A DNA stretch of 64,000 nt from Trinickia violacea (GCF_005280735.1 NZ_CP040077.1:1798001-1862000), one strand, 5' to 3'; counted from the first letter of the stretch, positions 35,967 to 45,631 are shown. Numbers and translations are program-made. Notes: generated by a model not told the origin, from the sequence alone.

Positions 35967-36659
35967 GTGAGCAACGTGAAACGCTTTTTTGTCTGCGCTG
36001 CGTTCGCTGCGGCGATGTTGTCCGGCTGCGCCGATGTGAACACCGATGTGCGCGCGTCGGGTGTGCCGGCTGGGTTCGGCGGCGAGCGGACGTATGAGCT
36101 GGTGCGGGCGCCGTCGCAGGGAGAGAGTCCGCTGCAAACGCAATACGAAGCGCTCGTGCGCGACGAACTGGCGCAGCGTGGATTCGTGGGCGGCCAACCG
36201 TCCGACGGACAGGCGTCAAGCGCTACCGCGCCAGCTGTCGCTGCGCAAGCGCAAGGACAAGGCGGCGACGCTTCGTCGCAGGCCGCCGGCCACGCGCGCT
36301 ACCTCGTTTCGCTCGCCTACGAGACGCATCCCGCCGCGGTGCGCGCCGCGAACGGCGAATGCGCGAGCGCCGGTTGCGGCGATTCGTCTTCGAGCGGCTT
36401 CTCGTGGCCCGGCATGCACCCGTTCGTCCACTCGCTGACCTTGCGCTTCTTCGAGCGGGCGACTGGCCGCGAAGTCTATCGGGTGACCGTGTCGACCCGC
36501 GATCACGACGCCGACCCGCTCCACGCGAGCCCCTACTTGGTCAAGAGCGCGTTCGCCCAATTGCCGTTTGCCGATCACGAGGCATGGCGCGTGAAGCTGC
36601 ATCCGGGAGAGGCGGGCGCGATGCCCGGCGTCGTGTCCGTCAAGCCGGTCGAACCGTGA
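35967..36659 (+). CDS. DUF4136-like lipoprotein
   Basis: A 230-residue lipoprotein with the signal FFVCAAFAAAMLSGC (lipobox LSGC) and a DUF4136-type domain (RTYELVRAPSQGESPLQTQY, then YLVSLAYET). It contains a Gln/Ala-rich insertion near residues 85-110. Starts: GTG at 35967 (chosen) or GTG at 35976; an ATG at 35913 would add an implausible leader. It lies 87 bp after the kinase and may be the last gene of the signalling cluster, perhaps an envelope target or accessory. No function is established. Confidence 0.78.
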   Translation: MSNVKRFFVCAAFAAAMLSGCADVNTDVRASGVPAGFGGERTYELVRAPSQGESPLQTQYEALVRDELAQRGFVGGQPSDGQASSATAPAVAAQAQGQGGDASSQAAGHARYLVSLAYETHPAAVRAANGECASAGCGDSSSSGFSWPGMHPFVHSLTLRFFERATGREVYRVTVSTRDHDADPLHASPYLVKSAFAQLPFADHEAWRVKLHPGEAGAMPGVVSVKPVEP

Positions 36660-36991
36660 GTCGAGCCGCGAATCGAACGGTGAGTCGAGTTGTGATGCGT
36701 TTAGGGTCGGTAACGTCACCGACTGTCGTCAGCAAACATCATTTACATTTCTTTCAGCTCGGCTCGACGTTCCTTTGCGATTCCTTATTGCATAATGCTG
36801 CCGGTACACGACGGGCGTCTAACGGCGCCCGTCATCTCTTTATCGGTCGCGAATGGCGGCCTTCTTGCTCTATCTGTTCGACATGCCGTCCTGCCTTACC
36901 CGGTTTGCCGCGTCCGCGACGCGGCGCACGCGCTTGAGCCGTCTGGTGACGCCCGCGCGTGCTGAACGCTCACCGGTCCGGGCTTAAGCGC
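36660..36991. other. Intergenic region after the signalling cluster
   Basis: A 332-bp gap. The only clear element is the terminator-like hairpin at 36810-36833. CATAAT at 36791-36796 may be a -10 without a convincing -35. A 44-codon ORF from ATG 36853 has no supporting ribosome-binding site and is not called. Confidence 0.4.
36810..36838 (+). terminator. Hairpin terminator
   Basis: GACGGGCG (36810-36817) pairs with CGCCCGTC (36826-36833) around an 8-nt loop, followed by ATCTCTTTA. T run is short. Confidence 0.5.
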
Positions 36992-37912
36992 ATGACACCG
37001 CGTTTTTCTCTTCCCAATCTTCGTTTCCGCCTGCGTTTGCCGCAATCGCGCAGCGGCCAGATCGCGCTCGCGCTCGCCGTCGTCTATCTCGTCTGGGGAT
37101 CGACCTACCTCGCGGTGCACGTCGCGCTCGAATCGTTTCCGCCGCTTCTGCTCTCCGGGCTGCGCAATCTGTTTGCCGGCATCGGCCTCTTCGTGCTCGC
37201 GGTGCGGCGCAGGCCCTCCATGCCGACGCTGCTCGAAGTGCGCAACGCGGGGATCGTCGGCACGATGCTCGTCGGGCTGTCGAGCGGGTTGCTCGCGCTC
37301 GGCATGCGCAGCGTCGGCACCGGGACCGCGGCCGTCATGGTCGCGACCGTGCCGCTGTTCGCAACGGTGATCGCGGCCGTCGCCGGACGGCAGATCGCCA
37401 AAGGCGAGTGGGTCGCGGTCGGCCTCGGGCTCTTCGGGATCGTCGTGCTCAACCACGGTGACGCGTCGCCGAGCTCGACGCTCGGCACCATCGTGATTCT
37501 CGGCGGCGCGCTCTTCTGGGCGGGCGGCGCGCATCTGGCGGGACGCCTCGCGCTGCCGTCCGACCTGTTTCTGTCGACGGCGCTGCAAATTGGACTCGGC
37601 GGTGCGATGTCGACGATCGTCGCGTGGGTCGTGGGCGAGCGGCTTCTCGCGATCGAGTTCTGGCCGGTCGTCTCGTTCCTCTATCTGATGCTGGTTGGCA
37701 CGATGCTGGCCTATATCGCGTACGGATTCCTGATCCGGCACACGAGCCCGATCATCGCGAGTAGCTGCATGTATGTGAATCCGGTCGTCGCGGTCGCGCT
37801 CGGGGCGCTGATCCTCGGCGAACCGGTCACGCGCTGGACTGTGATTGCGACCTGCGTGATTCTCGCGAGCGTCGCGCTGTCGTTCTGGTTCGACCGGCGC
37901 AAGGCCGGCTGA
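36992..37912 (+). CDS. EamA-family (DMT superfamily) transporter, YedA-like
   Basis: A 306-residue ten-helix exporter. The opening helix carries VVYLVWGSTYLAVHVALE, the YedA/RhtA signature, and the second repeat holds SCMYVNPVVAVALGALILGEP. The group exports amino acids or other metabolites. The ATG at 36992 is favoured; an in-frame ATG at 36959 gives 11 extra residues. It is convergent with the LysR gene, 18 bp away. Substrate unknown. Confidence 0.87.
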   Translation: MTPRFSLPNLRFRLRLPQSRSGQIALALAVVYLVWGSTYLAVHVALESFPPLLLSGLRNLFAGIGLFVLAVRRRPSMPTLLEVRNAGIVGTMLVGLSSGLLALGMRSVGTGTAAVMVATVPLFATVIAAVAGRQIAKGEWVAVGLGLFGIVVLNHGDASPSSTLGTIVILGGALFWAGGAHLAGRLALPSDLFLSTALQIGLGGAMSTIVAWVVGERLLAIEFWPVVSFLYLMLVGTMLAYIAYGFLIRHTSPIIASSCMYVNPVVAVALGALILGEPVTRWTVIATCVILASVALSFWFDRRKAG

Positions 37913-37930
37913 TTGCGCTCGAGGGCGGCT

Positions 37931-38818
37931 CTACTGCCGCCGTTGCTTCGCATAGTTCAGAAACGCGCGCACAGCAGGCGCGCGCTCGTGACGCCGAAAT
38001 GCCAGCGCGATCTCCGAGACGATCGGTTTGCCGCTGATGGGCCGATAGACGACACCCGGAAGCACCACGCAGTCGCTGATCGTTTTCGGCACGACCGCCA
38101 CATAGCCGCCGAGCGCGACGCAGGCCACGACGGCAACCAGCGAGCCCGGCCTTGGCCCCAGCTGCGGCTGGAAGCGCCCCCGGCGCCCGACTTCGAGCGT
38201 GCCGAACGCCTGCTCGGGCAATGCGAAGCAGCAGTCGCGCAATTGCGCAGGCGGGACGCTGGAGGAGGCGGTCAACGGCGAGTCGTCGGGTACCGCAAGG
38301 ACGAACTCGTCGCGGTGCGCCGTCAATGCCTGGATGCCTTCGGGGTAATGCATCGGCGGCCGCACGTAGGCGACATCGAGCTGGCCGTCTTCCAGCATGG
38401 CGGGCACGCGGTCCATGACGACTTCGCTCAGCGCGATCTCGATGCGCGGATTGGCTTGGCGAAAGGCGCGCAAGGTGGTCTGCAACACGCCCGCGAACGC
38501 AGCCGACGCGACGTAGCCGACTTCAATCCGTCCGAGCTCTCCGCGTTCCGCCCGCTCGGCAAGCTCCTGGCCGCGCTCGAGATGGGCGAGGGCCGCGAGC
38601 GCTTCCGGCAGATAAGCCGAGCCGGCATCCGTCAGCGCGACGGAACGCTTGGTGCGATGGAACAGCCGCACTTGCAATAGCTGTTCGGCCTCCTGAATTT
38701 GCCGGGTCAGGTAGGGCGGGGCGACGTCCAGTTCTTCCGCGGCGCGTGCGAAATGAAGGTGTCTCGCGACGCAGACGAAGGCGCGGATGTGGCGGAGCTC
38801 GAGTTTCACAGTATTCAT
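37931..38818 (-). CDS. LysR-family transcriptional regulator
   Basis: A 295-residue LysR regulator with an N-terminal winged HTH (LELRHIRAFVCVARHLHFARAA, DVAPPYLTRQIQEAEQ) and a two-lobed periplasmic-binding-like effector domain (about residues 90-290). It lies 93 bp from the divergent MFS gene, so it should control that exporter and itself. An AT-rich dyad covers its own start. Effector unknown. Confidence 0.93.
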   Translation of the reverse strand: MNTVKLELRHIRAFVCVARHLHFARAAEELDVAPPYLTRQIQEAEQLLQVRLFHRTKRSVALTDAGSAYLPEALAALAHLERGQELAERAERGELGRIEVGYVASAAFAGVLQTTLRAFRQANPRIEIALSEVVMDRVPAMLEDGQLDVAYVRPPMHYPEGIQALTAHRDEFVLAVPDDSPLTASSSVPPAQLRDCCFALPEQAFGTLEVGRRGRFQPQLGPRPGSLVAVVACVALGGYVAVVPKTISDCVVLPGVVYRPISGKPIVSEIALAFRRHERAPAVRAFLNYAKQRRQ

Positions 38819-38831
38819 TTTTTCGTGAATA
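38812..38831. promoter_or_regulatory. AT-rich dyad at the LysR start
   Basis: TATTCA (38812-38817) and TGAATA (38826-38831) form perfect arms 8 bp apart and overlap the LysR start codon. Position suits autoregulation, though binding was not testable. Confidence 0.4.
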
Positions 38832-38911
38832 GTGTTGTCAATTTACGCTAATGACAGGAAATAGAGCAATCACTAGGATGGTTGGCTCCGATTTCCTCTT
38901 CAAAGCGTTCC

Positions 38912-40531
38912 ATGTCTCAAGCAACAGAAGACAACCTCGTGCTGCCAATGCGCACGGCGCACGAAGCGCCGCCTATTGACGCGCGAGCGCCGGCGGCCGA
39001 GAGCGGTCCGGCCGATCGATCCGCCGCGCGCCGCGTGCTGGGCATTGCTTCCGCTACGTGCGCGGTCATCGTCCTCGACACGAACGTCGTCGCGGTTTCG
39101 TTGCCATCGATCGCGCGCTCGTTTCATGCGGGCTTCGCGGACGTCGAATGGGTCGTCAGCGCCTACATGGTGGCGTTCGCGTCGTGTCTGCTCGCCGCGG
39201 GCGGTTTCGCCGACCGCTACGGGCGCAAAAAGCTCATGACGCTCGGCCTCGGCGTGTTTTTCATAGCGTCGCTCGGCTGCGGGCTGGCGCCGAGCGTGGG
39301 GTTCCTGAACGTCGCGCGGGCGGCGAAAGGCGTGGGCGCGTCGATGCTGCTGACGTCCGCCCTGGCCGTGATCGCCAACACGTTTCGCGACGGACCCGAG
39401 CGCGCTCGCGCCTGGGCGGTCTGGGGCATGTGCATGGGCATCGCGACCACGGTCGCGCCGCTCGTGGGCGGCGTGATTACGCAGTGGATCGGCTGGCGCT
39501 GGATCTTTCTGCTGAACCTGCCGATCTGCGCGGTTCTCGTGTGGAGCGTGCGGCGGTTCATCGGCGAATCGCGCAACCCGAACGCCGGCCCGATCGACGT
39601 GGCGGGCAGCGTGCTCTTCGGCGCATCGCTCGCGCTCGGCATTTGGGCGCTGATCGGCACGCAGCGGGACGGCTGGAGCAGCGTGAACACGGTGGCCCGT
39701 CTCGCCGGGTGCTTCGTGCTGCTGATCGCGTTCGTCCAGTTGGAGAGGCGCCGCTCGCACGCGATGATCGATTTGGCGCTGTTCCGCCAACCGCGCTTCG
39801 TCGCGGCGGTGCTCGCGATGTTCGGCTATGCCGCGTGCGCGCAGGTCATGATGACGTTCTTGCCGCTGTACTTGCAGAACGCGTTCGGCTGGCCTGCCGT
39901 CAGCGCGGGCGTCGGCATGCTGCCGTTCGCGCTCGCGATGATCGCCGGCCCTCGTGTCGGAGCGTGGCTCGCCAAGCGCATGTCGAGCATGGCGTTGCTC
40001 ACGATCGGCCTTGCGACGATCGGCATCGGCAACGTGCTGACCGCGTCGGTCGCCGGCGGGGCGAAGTACGCGCTCGTCGCGCTCGGCATGATCGTGACCG
40101 GATGCGGCGCGGGGATTTTGAACGGCGATACGCAAAAGGCCATCATGGCCTGCGTGCCGGCTGACCGGACCGGGATGGCGTCGGGCATCAGCACGACGAC
40201 GCGCTTTACCGCGATCGTCATGTCCGTCGGCGTGCTTGGCGCGGTGCTCGCGGCGCAGACGCGCGCCGCGCTCGACGCTCGCTTGGCATTGGCGCCGCAC
40301 GCGCAAAGCGCGTTGAGCGCGCACTTCATGTCGCAGCTCTTGGCGGGCGATGCGTCGCGTGCGATATCGCAGCTCGCGCCCTCGGCCCGGGAGGTGTTGT
40401 CGACGGCGGCGCCGGCGAGTTTCGCGAGCGGCTTCGCGGCGTCGCTGAGCGCGGCGGGCGTCGCCGCGGTCTTGATTGCAGCGGCGGTGTGGTTCTTGGC
40501 AGGCAGGGCCGGCGCGGGACGACATGACTGA
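38912..40531 (+). CDS. DHA2-type (EmrB/QacA) MFS drug exporter
   Basis: A 539-residue, 14-helix exporter. Helix 1 carries the DHA2 motif VIVLDTNVVAVSLPSIARSF, the A-motif GGFADRYGRKKLMT lies near residues 110-125, and WRWIFLLNLPI near 195-205. It probably expels toxic compounds under control of the divergent LysR gene. The ATG at 38912 is preferred to a TTG at 38882. The last 20 residues are Gly/Arg-rich and unremarkable. Confidence 0.92.
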   Translation: MSQATEDNLVLPMRTAHEAPPIDARAPAAESGPADRSAARRVLGIASATCAVIVLDTNVVAVSLPSIARSFHAGFADVEWVVSAYMVAFASCLLAAGGFADRYGRKKLMTLGLGVFFIASLGCGLAPSVGFLNVARAAKGVGASMLLTSALAVIANTFRDGPERARAWAVWGMCMGIATTVAPLVGGVITQWIGWRWIFLLNLPICAVLVWSVRRFIGESRNPNAGPIDVAGSVLFGASLALGIWALIGTQRDGWSSVNTVARLAGCFVLLIAFVQLERRRSHAMIDLALFRQPRFVAAVLAMFGYAACAQVMMTFLPLYLQNAFGWPAVSAGVGMLPFALAMIAGPRVGAWLAKRMSSMALLTIGLATIGIGNVLTASVAGGAKYALVALGMIVTGCGAGILNGDTQKAIMACVPADRTGMASGISTTTRFTAIVMSVGVLGAVLAAQTRAALDARLALAPHAQSALSAHFMSQLLAGDASRAISQLAPSAREVLSTAAPASFASGFAASLSAAGVAAVLIAAAVWFLAGRAGAGRHD

Positions 40532-40642
40532 CGGACGGCGCGATTGGTACGGGTGCCATCACTGGTAAGCCGCAAAGCGCAATCCGGTGTCCGTCAGGCA
40601 GGCAGGCACCGGAAAGCCGCCGACGCGCTTGTTACTCGCCTC

Positions 40643-41851
40643 CTAAGCGCTTTGCCGCACGGCGGCCGGCTCGCGCCGCGAGTGCGCCCATGCGGCGAGC
40701 GCGGCGAACAGGAAGCCCGCTATACACACGCCGACCCACCCGAAATTGCGCCACGCGACAGCGCCCGCTGCGGACCCGGTCGCGCCGCCGACGAAGTAGC
40801 ACACCATGAACACCGTATTCACGCGGCTGCGCGCTTCGGGCTTGAGCGCATAGATGCGCGACTGATTCGAAATCTGCGCGGCCTGCACGCCGATGTCGAG
40901 GACGATCACGCCGGCGACCAGTCCCGCGATGCTCGCGCCGGAAAATCCGAAGATCACGAACGCGATGGCCACGAGCCCGATCGACAGCGAGATGATCGCG
41001 TGCGGTCCACGCTTGTCCGCGAAGCGCCCGGCGAGCGGCGCCGCCATCGCGCCTGCCGCGCCGACAATGCCGAACAGGCCCGCTGCCTGCGGCCCCATAT
41101 GAAACGGCGCGCCCGCAAGCAGCAACGTCAGCACCGACCAGAAGAGGCTGAACGCCGCGAAGATCGCCGCGCCCGTGAGCGACGCGGCGCGCAGGCCATG
41201 CAATTCGACGCAGAGGTGCCACATCGAGCCGAGCAGCTTGCCGTAGGGCAGCGTCGAGGTCGGCTTGCTGCTCGGCAGGCGGATCACGACGACCACCGCG
41301 AGCACGATGAGCGCCACGACCGACGTGCCGAACACCGCGCGCCAGCCGAAGTATTGCGCGACGAAGCCCGCCGCCGTCCGCGCGAGCAGAATGCCGAGCA
41401 ACAGGCCGCTCATCACGGTGCCGACCGCGTGTCCGCGTTGTGATGCCGGCGCGAGTTCGGCGGCGAACGGCACGGCTTGTTGCGCGATCGTCGACAGCAC
41501 GCCGATCGCGAGGCTCGCAGCGGCCAGCACGGTGAGCGACGGCGCCGCGGCCGCGGCGATCAAGGCCAGCGACAGCCCCGCGATTTGCAGCAGGATGATG
41601 AGCCGCCGGTCGAAGCGATCGCCGAGCGGCGCGAGAAAGAACATCCCTGCCGCGTAGCCGAGCTGTGTCGAAGCCGGTACCGCGCCGATCCACGGCGCGC
41701 TTGCCGGAAACGACGTGCGCAGCGCGTCGAGCAGCGGCTGGTTGTAATAGATGTTGGCGACCGAGACGCCCGCGATCGTCGCGAGCAACAGCAGCATGCC
41801 GCGCGAATAGTGGATCGAGGCGTCCGAGTGGGCGGAATGGTCGGCGGACAT
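40643..41851 (-). CDS. MFS transporter (12 helices)
   Basis: A 402-residue MFS transporter with motif A PLGDRFDRRLIILLQ after helix 2 and a conserved ISNQSRIYALKPEARSRVNTVFMV segment near residue 335, found in a group of bacterial putative sugar or drug exporters. It starts 22 bp after the stop of the phosphodiesterase gene and may share its transcript. Substrate not determinable. Confidence 0.9.
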   Translation of the reverse strand: MSADHSAHSDASIHYSRGMLLLLATIAGVSVANIYYNQPLLDALRTSFPASAPWIGAVPASTQLGYAAGMFFLAPLGDRFDRRLIILLQIAGLSLALIAAAAAPSLTVLAAASLAIGVLSTIAQQAVPFAAELAPASQRGHAVGTVMSGLLLGILLARTAAGFVAQYFGWRAVFGTSVVALIVLAVVVVIRLPSSKPTSTLPYGKLLGSMWHLCVELHGLRAASLTGAAIFAAFSLFWSVLTLLLAGAPFHMGPQAAGLFGIVGAAGAMAAPLAGRFADKRGPHAIISLSIGLVAIAFVIFGFSGASIAGLVAGVIVLDIGVQAAQISNQSRIYALKPEARSRVNTVFMVCYFVGGATGSAAGAVAWRNFGWVGVCIAGFLFAALAAWAHSRREPAAVRQSA

Positions 41852-41873
41852 AAGCGAAGCGAGCGGGTCTTCG

Positions 41874-42701
41874 TCAGTCGATCAGCGCGCCCGTCGGCTC
41901 GTAGAACGGATACGGCCCATCGGCTTCGTCGACATAGGCGTGATGCGTGACGAGCCCCGTCGCCGTGTCGTAGCGATGCAGCGCGAAGGCGGGCGGCTCC
42001 ATGCGGAATGCGGACGGCGCGTCATCGCGCAAATCGAGCGCCACCTGATGGGCGGGGGAGGGGATGGCCGAGGCGATGGTCCCGCCGAAGCGCGCGAACA
42101 TCGCCCGGTGCACGTGTCCGCACAGCACGCGCTCGACGTTCGGATGGCGGCTCACGATCGCGGCGAGCTTGTCGGCGGCGGCTGCGTCCAGACGCAGCCG
42201 GTCCATATGGCCGATGCCCGATACGAACGGCGGATGGTGGAGTGCGACGACGACCGGCCGGCCAGCCGCGGCGTCGAGCTGTTGCGAAAGCCACGCGAGC
42301 CGTGCGTCGCACAGGTCGCCGGCGCTTTGGCGCGGCACCTGCGAATCGAGCGCGATCACGCGCAGCGGGCCGATATCGATCGCGTACTGCACGAACTCGC
42401 CGCCTTCACGCAACTCGGCGCGCTCGGCGAACACCTCGCGCAGTGCCGCGCGATCGTCGTGATTGCCGATCAGCAGGTAATACGGAATCTGCAGCGCGTC
42501 GAGCAGCGATTTCAGATGAACGTACTCCTCGGCGGTGCCGTGATCCACGAGGTCGCCGGTCACGAGCACCGCGTCGGGACGCGGCTCGAGCGCGTTGAGA
42601 CGCGCGATGCAGCGCGCGAGAAAGGTGGCGGTATCGACGTGCTGATAGGCGAGCGCGCCGGGCCGTTTGATGTGCAGATCGCTGATTTGAGCAAGCAGCA
42701 T
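41874..42701 (-). CDS. GpdQ-like metallophosphoesterase (glycerophosphodiesterase)
   Basis: A 275-residue binuclear metal phosphodiesterase. Motifs in order: SDLH near residue 8, VTGDLVDHG, IGNHDD, LHHPP and GHVHR, giving all metal ligands. The opening MLLAQISDLHI and the sequence LNALEPRPDAVLVTGDLVDHG resemble the glycerophosphodiesterase GpdQ of Enterobacter more than the cAMP enzyme CpdA, based on memory of that family. It closes a LacI-ABC operon, suggesting that imported glycerophosphodiesters or related esters are split here to release phosphate or glycerol-phosphate. Substrate remains inferred. Confidence 0.85.
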   Translation of the reverse strand: MLLAQISDLHIKRPGALAYQHVDTATFLARCIARLNALEPRPDAVLVTGDLVDHGTAEEYVHLKSLLDALQIPYYLLIGNHDDRAALREVFAERAELREGGEFVQYAIDIGPLRVIALDSQVPRQSAGDLCDARLAWLSQQLDAAAGRPVVVALHHPPFVSGIGHMDRLRLDAAAADKLAAIVSRHPNVERVLCGHVHRAMFARFGGTIASAIPSPAHQVALDLRDDAPSAFRMEPPAFALHRYDTATGLVTHHAYVDEADGPYPFYEPTGALID

Positions 42702-42742
42702 GTGGGGTTCTCTCAGAGTGTTTGTCGTGATGATGCGGCGTG

Positions 42743-43795
42743 CTACGCAAGCGCGATCAACCCTTCAGGCGCGATCGCAATTCCCACCGCCGTGCCGCGC
42801 GCGAGCTCGATGCGGCCCGCGACATCGATGAAGAGCGCATCGGGCGCCGCGCCGCCGATCGTGAGCCGCGTGCGCTCGCCGAGAAACGACACCGCCTCGA
42901 TCGTGCCGCGCAACTGCGCGCCGGCCGGGTCGGCGAGACGCGCGTCTTCGGGACGGAAGAACAGCTCGGGCGCCTGAGTCTCGCGAACGGCGCGAATGCC
43001 CTGATCGAGCACGATGCTGCCGCCGGTCGTCTCGAACGCGCCGTTTCGCCATTGTCCTGCAAGCCGGTTGATCGTGCCCACGAACTGCGCGACCGTCCGG
43101 TTCGCGGGCCGGAAGTAAATGTCGCGCGGTGTGCCGATCTGCTCGATGCGGCCCGCGCTCATCACGACGATGCGGTCGCCGAGTTCCATCGCTTCGGCTT
43201 GATCGTGCGTCACGTAAATCGTCGTCACGCCGAGGCTGCGCAAAAGCGTGTTCATTTCGCTTCGCAACGTGTCGCGCAGGCGCGCGTCGAGCGCGGTGAG
43301 CGGCTCGTCGAGCAGGAGCACGCGCGGCTGCAGCGCGAGCGCGCGAGCCAGCGCCACGCGTTGCCGCTGACCGCCCGAGAGCTGGTCGATCGGCTTATCG
43401 GCGTGCGCATCGAGCCGCATCATCGCGAGCAGCTCGTCGACGCGCTGGCGCGCGACGGCCGCATCGGTCTTGTTGATCTTCAGGCCGTAGCCGATGTTGC
43501 CGCGCACGGTCAGGTTCGGAAACAGCGCGTAGCTCTGGAACACCATGCCGACTTGCCGGCGCTCGATCGGCAGGCGCGTCACGTCGTCGTCGCCGAAGCG
43601 CACCTGGCCGCCCGCGTCGGGCGTTTCGAGGCCGGCGATGATGCGCAGCGTCGTCGTCTTGCCGCAGCCGGAAGGCCCGAGCAGCACGAGCGTTTCGCCG
43701 GCGCCGATCGCGAGATCGAGCGGCTCGAGCACGCGCGTGCCGCGAAAGGTCTTCGCGCATTGCGTGAGCGTGATGGGAACGGGAGCGAGTTTCAT
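42743..43795 (-). CDS. ABC transporter ATP-binding protein (PotA-like)
   Basis: A 350-residue ATPase with Walker A GPSGCGKTTT, Q-loop FQSYALFPNLTV, signature LSGGQRQRVALARAL, Walker B VLLLDEPLTALD and the H-loop VTHDQAEAM, followed by a TOBE domain (about residues 270-345). It matches the spermidine/iron/phosphonate importer group. It lies between the phosphodiesterase and the permease genes, all in the same direction, with spacings of 33-41 bp. Confidence 0.95.
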   Translation of the reverse strand: MKLAPVPITLTQCAKTFRGTRVLEPLDLAIGAGETLVLLGPSGCGKTTTLRIIAGLETPDAGGQVRFGDDDVTRLPIERRQVGMVFQSYALFPNLTVRGNIGYGLKINKTDAAVARQRVDELLAMMRLDAHADKPIDQLSGGQRQRVALARALALQPRVLLLDEPLTALDARLRDTLRSEMNTLLRSLGVTTIYVTHDQAEAMELGDRIVVMSAGRIEQIGTPRDIYFRPANRTVAQFVGTINRLAGQWRNGAFETTGGSIVLDQGIRAVRETQAPELFFRPEDARLADPAGAQLRGTIEAVSFLGERTRLTIGGAAPDALFIDVAGRIELARGTAVGIAIAPEGLIALA

Positions 43796-43828
43796 CGTGG
43801 TCGGGTCGTTCGAAAGCGATCGAAGAAA

Positions 43829-44740
43829 TCAGGAGGCGCTGGACGTCCGGCGTTTTTTGCGGGGCTTCCTGGCTAAGCCGCGCTGGCCCGTCGCATCGAC
43901 GCCGAGCCATTGCATCGCGACGAGCAGCGGCATCGTCATGATGAAAAAGAGGATCGTATACGCGCTGCCGACTTCGATACGCAGCGACGCGTAGGTATCG
44001 GCGAGGCCGACCGGCAGCGTCTTCGTATCGGGCGTGTGCAGCATCCACGTCAGGTTGAATTCGCCGATCGAGAGCGTGAGCACGGCGAGCGCGCCCGCGA
44101 CGATGCCGGGCCGCACGTTCGGCAGCACGATCGTCGTGAAGCGTTGCCAGAAGGTCGCGCCGAGGCTCGCCGCGCCTTCTTCGAGCGTGCGCAGATCGGA
44201 ACTCGCGGCCACGGCGGCCACGGCGCGCACCATGAACGGCAGCGTGAACACCACATGGCCGACGACGATGAACGCCGCGCTCGTGCGAAACGCGGTCATG
44301 CCGCCATAGAGCACCAGCAGCGCGAGCGCCGAAGCGAGACCCGGCAGCGCGATCGGCAGCACGAGCAGTTCTTCGACGATGCGCGATGCGCGTGTCTTGC
44401 TGCGCGCGAGCGCGTATCCGGCGGGCACGCCGATGACGAGCGTGATGATCAGCGTGGCGGCCGCGATTTCGAGCGAGAGGAACACCGAGTCGTGATACTG
44501 CGTCCACACTTGTTCGAGCCACCGCAGCGTGAGTCCGCTCGACACGCCGCGGAAGTAGTTCACGGTCAGGCCCGCGAGGATCGACATCACGACCGGCACG
44601 ATCAGGAACGCGCAGATCAGGAGCGTGACGGCCCATTGACCGGCCGCGAGAAGATGGCGCAGCGAGAAGCCGTCTTTGACGCGCAGCATCGCGCGGCGCA
44701 TGGCGGAGGCTTCGGCGGGCGTTTCCAGCAGCGTGCTCAT
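43829..44740 (-). CDS. ABC transporter permease (PotC-like)
   Basis: A 303-residue inner-membrane permease with six helices. The EAA loop that docks the ATPase reads EEGAASLGATFWQRFTTIVLP near residues 200-220. The C-terminus is Lys/Arg-rich. It starts 18 bp after the stop of the next permease and acts with it as a heterodimer. Confidence 0.93.
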   Translation of the reverse strand: MSTLLETPAEASAMRRAMLRVKDGFSLRHLLAAGQWAVTLLICAFLIVPVVMSILAGLTVNYFRGVSSGLTLRWLEQVWTQYHDSVFLSLEIAAATLIITLVIGVPAGYALARSKTRASRIVEELLVLPIALPGLASALALLVLYGGMTAFRTSAAFIVVGHVVFTLPFMVRAVAAVAASSDLRTLEEGAASLGATFWQRFTTIVLPNVRPGIVAGALAVLTLSIGEFNLTWMLHTPDTKTLPVGLADTYASLRIEVGSAYTILFFIMTMPLLVAMQWLGVDATGQRGLARKPRKKRRTSSAS

Positions 44741-44758
44741 CGATTCGATCCCTCGCCC

Positions 44759-45631
44759 TTAAGCCGTGGCCGCAACCGCGGAACCCGTCACATTGCGTGC
44801 AATGGCCAGCACGAGCCAAGTCACCACACCGAGCACGATCGACAACCCCGCTGCCGTCACCATGTTCGCGTTCAGCGTGAACTCGGTGTAGATGGTCATC
44901 GGCAGCACGTCGATATCGGTCGCGAGTGTGAACGCGGTGCCGAACGCGCCCATCGCGGTCGCGAAGCACACGGCGCCCGCGGCGATGAGGCCAGGGGAGA
45001 GCGCGGGCAGCACGATGTCGCGCATGATCTGCCACGGCGACGCGCCGAGCGAGCGCGCGGCTTCCTCGAGCGAGCGGTCGAGCTTCGTCGCGGACGCCAT
45101 GACGGTCACGATCACGCGCGGAATCGAGAAATAGAGGTAGCCGAAGAAGAGGCCGGTCATCGAGTAGGCGAACACCCACTTGTCGCCGGTGAGCCGCAGC
45201 GACAGCGCGCCGATCAGCCCTTGCCGCCCCGCGAGCATGATCACCATGAAGCCGACCACCACGCCCGGAAACGCGAGCGGAAACGTGAGCAGCGCGAGCA
45301 GCGTGCGCTTGCCGAAGAATTCGCGGCGCGCGAGCAGGAGGCCCGAGGTGACGGAGAGCGCGAGCGTGGTGAGCGTCACCGCGGCGGACAACACGACCGT
45401 CGCGCCGAGGCTCCTCATGTAGCGCCCGTTGGCGAGCAGCGCGCGGTAGGTGTCGAACGCGTGGCCGTCGGCGCTCACCTGGACGAGCATGCCCATCGGC
45501 AGCAGCCAGAATGCGGTGAAGACGGCCAGCGCCGGCGCGATCAGCGCGATGCGCCAGCGCAGCGGAAACGTGATGTCGTGCATGGGAAAGGACGCTTCAA
45601 AGGGCGGCGGCAGGGCGCCGTGCGGGTTCAC
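44759..45631 (-). CDS. ABC transporter permease (PotB-like)
   Basis: A 290-residue permease with six helices and the EAA loop EEAARSLGASPWQIMRDIVLP near residues 195-215. Two starts are possible: GTG at 45631, which has AGAGGG about eight bases upstream (chosen), or ATG at 45583 (MHDITFPLRWR), with a weaker site. It partners with the downstream permease. Confidence 0.91.
   Translation of the reverse strand: MNPHGALPPPFEASFPMHDITFPLRWRIALIAPALAVFTAFWLLPMGMLVQVSADGHAFDTYRALLANGRYMRSLGATVVLSAAVTLTTLALSVTSGLLLARREFFGKRTLLALLTFPLAFPGVVVGFMVIMLAGRQGLIGALSLRLTGDKWVFAYSMTGLFFGYLYFSIPRVIVTVMASATKLDRSLEEAARSLGASPWQIMRDIVLPALSPGLIAAGAVCFATAMGAFGTAFTLATDIDVLPMTIYTEFTLNANMVTAAGLSIVLGVVTWLVLAIARNVTGSAVAATA

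Noticed and set aside
36853..36987. 44-codon ORF between the DUF4136 and EamA genes
   Set aside because: No ribosome-binding site, Arg-rich shadow-like composition, and overlap with the EamA start region.
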